A DNA stretch of 38,918 nucleotides from Helochares maculicollis (lineage: Eukaryota > Arthropoda > Insecta > Coleoptera > Hydrophilidae), in NCBI GenBank assembly GCA_033557835.1, contig JAWQRO010000448.1, positions 1 to 38,918 on the forward strand. Direction: 5' to 3'. A program made the position numbers and the translations under genes. The stretch's first letter is position 1; each line of letters starts with the position of its first letter. The notes under the pieces are model-generated. The model worked only from the letters and a program-made list of their open reading frames with translations, was not told where the DNA came from and did not search any database. Positions 33,541 through 38,918 of this stretch are shown here, in pieces.

Positions 33541-36500
33541 TCGTGTTGAATCAACTATTTTATAAAAACTACTCTGACCACATATCCAGCAAATTTGTTC
33601 CTTTATTTCTTATTTTTTTCTCCAAATGATTTTCAAACTATTTATAGCACGAGAGAAATTTCTACCAAGATTTTTCATTAATCTTCAATTTGAACTTTTT
33701 TTGATGCAATAAAACTCTTCTTTAATCAATTTAGTAATGTTTTAGGCGCACATAAAAGAGTGGAATTGTAAAACTTGTATCCTGGAAAAATATTAAAAAA
33801 TAACCAGATGTCCGTAAATTCCTTAAAAACATCTCACGCTTAGAGAAAAGTAAAATTCAATACAAAATATTCTATAAAACGGTTACATTTAAAAATTAAT
33901 GTGATTCTATAAGCCAGGCATGCACAAACTTTGTTGGATCATTTCGATTACCTAAACTGATCTCCTTTGATAGAGCTCTTTGTAGGTATAGTCGAAGTAA
34001 TTTAATTAATAACAAGATTTAACTCACTATTGGGGCGAGTAGTTAAAAAAATTGGTGAGCTCTCGATAATCTAGGGTAAAAGCGATTACGTCCCTTTTAA
34101 ATCCGGAATCTGGAGCGCGAAGCAAAACAGATCATTCCAAAATTTAACGGTAACCCTCTCTCTGCTCGGCAATCTGTTTTAACAGCGCCATCGAGTCGTG
34201 GTGTCTTCATTAGGGCCCAACCGGAATTGAAAATACCGAAAATTAAAAATGCATATCTCGAATTTTGGTTGGAAATGATCCATTTTTTCTCGCTCGCACA
34301 CAGCACGCTGAATTTCCCTTCGGCAGTGGCTGTGGTGAAAAGCGACATTTTCTTTGCAAACAGTTCCCTTTTGTAAGTAGAAAACCGGCGCGCCACGATT
34401 TAATATGCCCTCCGGAAGTGAACCCCGGTCCTGATATTCCGCCTTATCGCATTCATACTCCAATATTTTCCATCTGCGACTCTATAGACACTCCTCTACC
34501 GGTTTTTGTGCCCAGATTCTGATGTGGGTAAATTTAATATAAGGGTTGGAAAAGCTAGCTATCCTAATGCGTCATAAAATAAAACTGATAAACGGGGATT
34601 CCTGAGGTTAAGCAGAGGTTAACTTGGGCTTTAGTCTGATTTGTTTATTACCCAATATTTTCCACGTTTTACACCGGCTCGCTGCGCGCTGCTTTTATTA
34701 TCATCATCGTCATCGTTACTATTCATAAATATACTAAATCGAATATTTATCACAAGGTAAAGCATCGAGGAAAACCGAACAAGAATGCCAATAAGGAGCG
34801 CGTTTTGAAAAAGCTCCCCTCATTATTATGCCTATTTCTTATTTATAAATTGCCCAATCGAAGAGAGCTCGCGCTCGCGACGCAAATTGATTGAAGGCTC
34901 CCATAGAGCGGAATAGGAAGGAATTTCTCTTCGAGCGCCCCCTACATGAAAATACGTCCACTTCTTTTTTACACAGCCCCCAAAAAAGTTTTCATGTCCC
35001 CACTCAATCAATCACTATGACCGCATTCATTACTGGTGAGCCCCAGGAAGCACCGTCCCATAAACCTACATATTATCAGTCCGCCATGCGAATGGATCCA
35101 AGAACCTTGGCCGATTCTCCCCAACATAACAGGCACTGCACTGGAACCTTGAAAAACATATTATCACGTCTATATCTTCTCGGGTATTGATTTGCTTAGA
35201 TGAAAAATTCATAGGAATTTCGAAAGTTGGAATGGGTTAATAATTTGGTGCCGCTGCACGTTTATTAATAAAGCCTCTTGTTAAACTACGGCTCGCCCTT
35301 TGTCTCTCGCTAGTAGTTCACGAATTTAATTAGGGTTTAGCGTGTATTCGGATCAAATTTACATGCGAATTGTTTAATATCTTCAAACCAGAAAGGCGAA
35401 GCGGATTGCCACACTTGTTTAAAAATAAATAAATAAACATCGGTGGTTGCGGTCAGTTGCAGCCCGCGAAGCAAAGGTTTGTAAAAGCAGAAATTGGGGA
35501 TCATCTGGCCGGCATGACTCTAACGGCAAAGGCTGAAGGTTTTTATTATTACGTAGTATTATCGAACCCAACTAATATTTGTCGATTTTTTTAAACAATT
35601 GTTAAGCTTAGGTACTACTTCGCGCTACCAAAATTAACTGCGGAAATTGATAAAGGTTAAATTTTATTAAAAGACCTGGACTTAAGTATCTCTTTATGTT
35701 TATTAAATGTTATTTTTGAACGTGTAGCCATATCACAATTCAGTTGCTTATTTTGCAACACTCCTCAATTTTTTTATAGTTTGCTAATTGCTTTAAATTT
35801 TTGAGCACTTAGAATTTCCCATTCCAATAAAATTAATTTGCTCGTTGTAGAGTTCACGACAAGCTTATTGTTGGGTTGTGTGATGTTTCCATTTAATTAG
35901 CGTAGCTTTTTATTAATAGTTTGTCAATTATCAACTATTAATTACTAACATAACCAGGTGCCTGCTAATTGCATGTGTTTAGTGAGAATTGTTGATTGGA
36001 GAACATTGCATTGACAAGCTGCTTGCAATTATTTCCAGATCATTCTTAAGAGACCTTCTGCTATGAGATGTGCTTAACTCATTCATATGAGTTAATATTT
36101 TGCGATAAATCTCTTGTTTTGTTATTGTCGGATGTTCTTTTATTTTTATCTCGATTTAATAAACTATCGGTATCAGAAGCTATTGCTCAAAATTCATATC
36201 TCAGGACTAAAACTCTACGTTTAAATTAAGAATGTATTGTAATTGGGATACATTGTAATTTGTCTGAATTAACTCTTTGTGATTATAACTACACGTGCAG
36301 CTACAGCGTTGTTATATGATATTTACTAAATTCATTTGCCAGCTACTATTTATTTCAGTTCTAAGGCTGTATACTCGTTCTCTTAAGAAAACTCATAAGA
36401 ATATTTATAAACTATCATTATGTTAAGTCAATACATGACATCATTGCTACTCCTTACAGGACAAGGCAATTTAGTTTTACCCAAAAATTGGTCACAATTA

Positions 36501-36639
36501 ATTTAATTTTCCGCTTTGTATTTGTCGATTAATTGTTTCTGTTCGTTTTTATTTATTAGAGAGAAAATTTTTCTCTACCTTACATACCGTATAATTTCTC
36601 TTTTAAGCAATGCAAAAAAAATCATATACCATATGAAGT
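33541..36639. other. Intergenic stretch with a G+C-richer region, no gene recognised
   Basis: A/T-rich to about 34080 and from 35480 on. The segment 34090-35180 is G+C-richer and complex, with overlapping open frames on both strands (99, 94 and 85 codons at 34097-34522; 99 codons at 34891-35190), none recognised. It contains homeodomain-like words (TTTATTA, TTTATAA, TAATTAG) and CGCTCGCG-type CpG clusters near 34680 and 34870. These fit a conserved non-coding or regulatory segment, but this is only an impression. Confidence 0.35.
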
Positions 36640-37806
36640 AATCATTGTATCCCAAACCCCCATTTTTTTGGTAAGACTGTCCACTACATACTATACATCA
36701 TATTCGTTTATTCGAATTTTGAGCTAAGTGAACAGTATTTGCGGCATGTAATAATTTTCTAGTTCAATCAAAAGAAAAAGACATTGGAGTCATCAAATTC
36801 GGGTAGAGACTTAAGACGATTTTGCTCCAACTGTCGAGACTTGTGAACGCTGGTTTCAACGTTTCAAAACTGGTGACTACAATGTTATTGATAAAGAACC
36901 TGACCAAAAAAGTTTACAGACGATGAATTACAAGCATTATTGGACGAAGACGATACAGAAACACAACAAATGATGGTGAAGTAGTTGAAAGTCACTCGGC
37001 AAGCCATTTCTTATCGCCTGAGAGTCATGAGGAACATTCGAAAAGTTAGAAAATTGGTTCCACACAAACTGAACGAACAACAGATGGAAATACGAAAAAC
37101 TTTGTGCGAAATGCTGCATTTATGCCACAAAAGAAAGAGTTTTTGCATCGTATTGTAACTGGCAATGAAAAATGGATATATTTTGAAAAACGTAAGAAAT
37201 TGTAGGTAACACCAGGACAACCATCAACATTGAAAACAAAACCAGATTGCTTTTGGAGGAAGACAAGTCTATGTGTGTTGTGAGATTAGAAGAGAGTAGT
37301 GTACTACGAGTTTCTCAAATCCGGCGAAACAGTTAATACAGTCCGCTATCGACAACAAATGATCAATTTAAGCCACGCATTGATCGAAAAGCGCCCAGAA
37401 TAGACTGGAAGACACGGCAAAATAGTTCTGCAGTATGACAACGCTTCTGCACATTCAACCAAAGTGGTCAAAGAAACGATTTCTTTGCTTGGTAGGATAC
37501 TCCTACCCCACCCAACGTATTTACCAAACCTGATGCCTTCTGATTATCACCTCTTCTCTTCGATAGGACACGCACTGGCTGAGCAACACTTCAAGACTTT
37601 CGAGGATGTACAAAAATGGCTCGATCAATGGATATCAATGAAAGGTGAAGCTTTCTGTTGGAATGGTATTCATAAATTCATTGAAAAATAAACAAAATAT
37701 GTAAAAAGCGAAGGCCAATACTTTGAAAAAAAAAGTTTTACTATTGTGCTTAAATAATTACGTATTTTTAATGAAAAAAAACGACATTTTAAGCTTGCGC
37801 ACCTGG
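36640..37806 (+). mobile_element. Mos1-like mariner, left end lost
   Basis: The right end CGACATTTTAAGCTTGCGCA CCTGG is followed by TA (37807-37808) and matches the terminal repeat of the copies at 19210-20134 and 20235-20345. The left terminal repeat is not recognisable. Similarity to the 5' untranslated region of the 19210-20134 copy can be followed from about 36640, with a gap of about 50 bases before the coding part. Plus strand. The copy is nearly full length in its coding part. Confidence 0.82.
36714..37691 (+). pseudogene. Mos1-like transposase pseudogene, first Asp changed to Asn
   Basis: Frames in order: NFELSEQYLRHVIIF then FNQKKK (N-terminal helix-turn-helix), CERWFQRFKTGDYNVIDKE, TDDELQALLDEDDTETQQ, VTRQAISYRLRVM, LVPHKLNEQQMEIRKTLCEM, RIVTGNEKWIYFE, LKSGETVNTVRYRQQMINLS, LQYDNASAHSTKVVKETISL, LPHPTYLPNLMPSDYHLFSS and HALAEQHFKTFEDVQKWLDQ. 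This follows Mos1-type transposase closely. The first catalytic Asp of TGDEKW is Asn (codon 37164-37166); the second and third are present, 34 residues apart. Stops and frameshifts occur, for example a TAG at 37203-37205 and a shift before CERWF. The last 75 codons (37464-37691) are open to the TAA. The start codon is not recognisable. Confidence 0.88.
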
Positions 37807-38223
37807 TATATGTAGGATTATAGTAGTTCTGCGATTATGGCTAAATTACAATAAATTTCAATGAGCGTATTCAATTATTTATTTTTTATATCAATATTAA
37901 AGGTACTAGTTTATGGTTTTTACATTTGTTTTTTAAGGAGACAAAAATATTGTACAACAAGGAAGAAATTGATTAGAGTAAGTAGCATTACGATTGTATG
38001 TATATAGTTTCTAAATGATCAAACGAACTTATTACTAAATCATCAATTCGCAACCTAAAACGCTGAGACGACAAAAATAAAATTCTGTAGATATGTGAAA
38101 AACCGTTTAAAATTAAAATACTTTATTTTTGAAACAGTAACAACTACCACAGGTGTAAGTGAGCTGCAAATATATTAATATATATATATTAATGCTTTGC
38201 CTATTTGAGATTCGTTCATTTAA
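37807..38223. other. A/T-rich spacer
   Basis: No open frame or repeat of note, apart from a perfect 20-base A/T palindrome at 38174-38193 (ATTAATATATATATATTAAT). Confidence 0.5.
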
Positions 38224-38918
38224 CCATCATCCAGCGAAAATCAAATATGCTTCGCTTACTCGTGAATTTTCGTTCGCTCATCGCTCGCGGAATGAGATCG
38301 CGTTGAAGAAGTAAAACGTTGTAATAAAGTGTGAAACCTCATCTGCTCACATATTTGGAGCTCTCGTTCTTTAAAGCATCTTCACACTTCGAGGGATGAG
38401 TAAGCGTAGCTATCAAAATCCAGGTAAGCGATGACTACCGAGTGGTTTTAGTCTGATTTCGTACCGTAGAAATATTACTTTTCTAGTATGTGTAATATTT
38501 TTTTTTAAATGAGTAGTCATTATTATGGGTTCTTAAAATATAAGCAAAACGTAAGAACTCATCAAAAACCGTATACGCACTTTTTACTCAGGATTTGCTC
38601 GTTATGCTAGCTCATGACCAATACACTGAAGTATTGAAACGTTATAAACATATATTTTGAGTTCTCATTTTTTAACTTATCTGCGCGCCTTGAGGGATGA
38701 GTAAATGTAGCTAAAAAAAACAGAGTAAGTGATACTTATCGAATTGGTCTCTTCTGAATTTCCTAATGTAGAAATTTTCAACTCTAAGTATTAATTTTAT
38801 AAAAATATGTAGTCAGTAAAAAATTTATTTTATGGGGTCTGAAAATAGTTGCGAACCCGAAAATTCTACCAGAAATCAAATATCCTTCGCTTAATCGGGG
38901 AATGAAAATGCATTGAAG
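38224..38918. repeat. Tandem repeat, about 300-330 bp per unit, cut by the window end
   Basis: GAGGGATGAGTAA occurs at 38391 and 38693 (302 bp apart), each followed by a GTAGCTA..AAA segment and then GTAAG(C/T)GAT. Another anchor, AAATCAAATATGCTTCGCTTA near 38241, recurs as AAATCAAATATCCTTCGCTTA near 38873, with a diverged form near 38565. This gives two full units and the start of a third. The array runs off the window, so copy number is unknown. No conserved coding frame was seen. Confidence 0.7.

Overview
The window looks like gene-poor, A/T-rich nuclear DNA from an animal, most probably an insect. Several mariner (DD34D) lineages, a Jockey-clade LINE with gag-like and endonuclease/reverse-transcriptase parts, and an RTE-like LINE with a (CTT)n-type tail are typical of arthropod genomes. 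I see no intact host gene, no tRNA or rRNA and no bacterial operon structure. The recognisable coding matter is decayed transposon protein sequence; the other open frames are short and read as chance or as shadows. No species is claimed.

Layout. 1-160: a diverged tandem pair cut by the window edge. 4062-5316: mariner remnant, minus strand, with both inverted ends and TA flanks. 6440-7860: three copies of a long-period (about 430-540 bp) tandem repeat. 10333-10755: a minisatellite of about 19-20 bp. 11545-17790: a four-element nest. A minus-strand Jockey LINE is split by a plus-strand mariner (11752-12946) and by a 5'-truncated minus-strand RTE-like LINE (13277-15215), which is itself split by an internally deleted plus-strand mariner (13387-14229). 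19210-20134 and 20235-20345: two Mos1-like mariner pieces in the same orientation. 21313-21359: (AT)n. 24415-27110: a modular tandem repeat with two module types. 31180-33540: a satellite of about 187 bp per unit, bracketed by long direct repeats. 36640-37806: another Mos1-like mariner, plus strand. 38224-38918: a tandem repeat of about 300-330 bp running off the window.

The remaining stretches are A/T-rich with a few G+C-richer, CpG-containing islands (about 1640-2010, 5740-6000, 22615-22870, 27640-28060, 34090-35180) in which I recognise no protein. They could be regulatory or conserved non-coding DNA, or exons I cannot identify.

Nothing here forms a pathway. The interactions are those of mobile elements: insertion into one another, internal deletion and decay. 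All five transposases with enough coding sequence to judge are disabled, and the nest gives a relative insertion order. The items most worth a second look are the nested insertion, the satellite flanked by long direct repeats with a partly covarying hairpin in each unit, and the possible chimeric 3' end of the RTE-like LINE.
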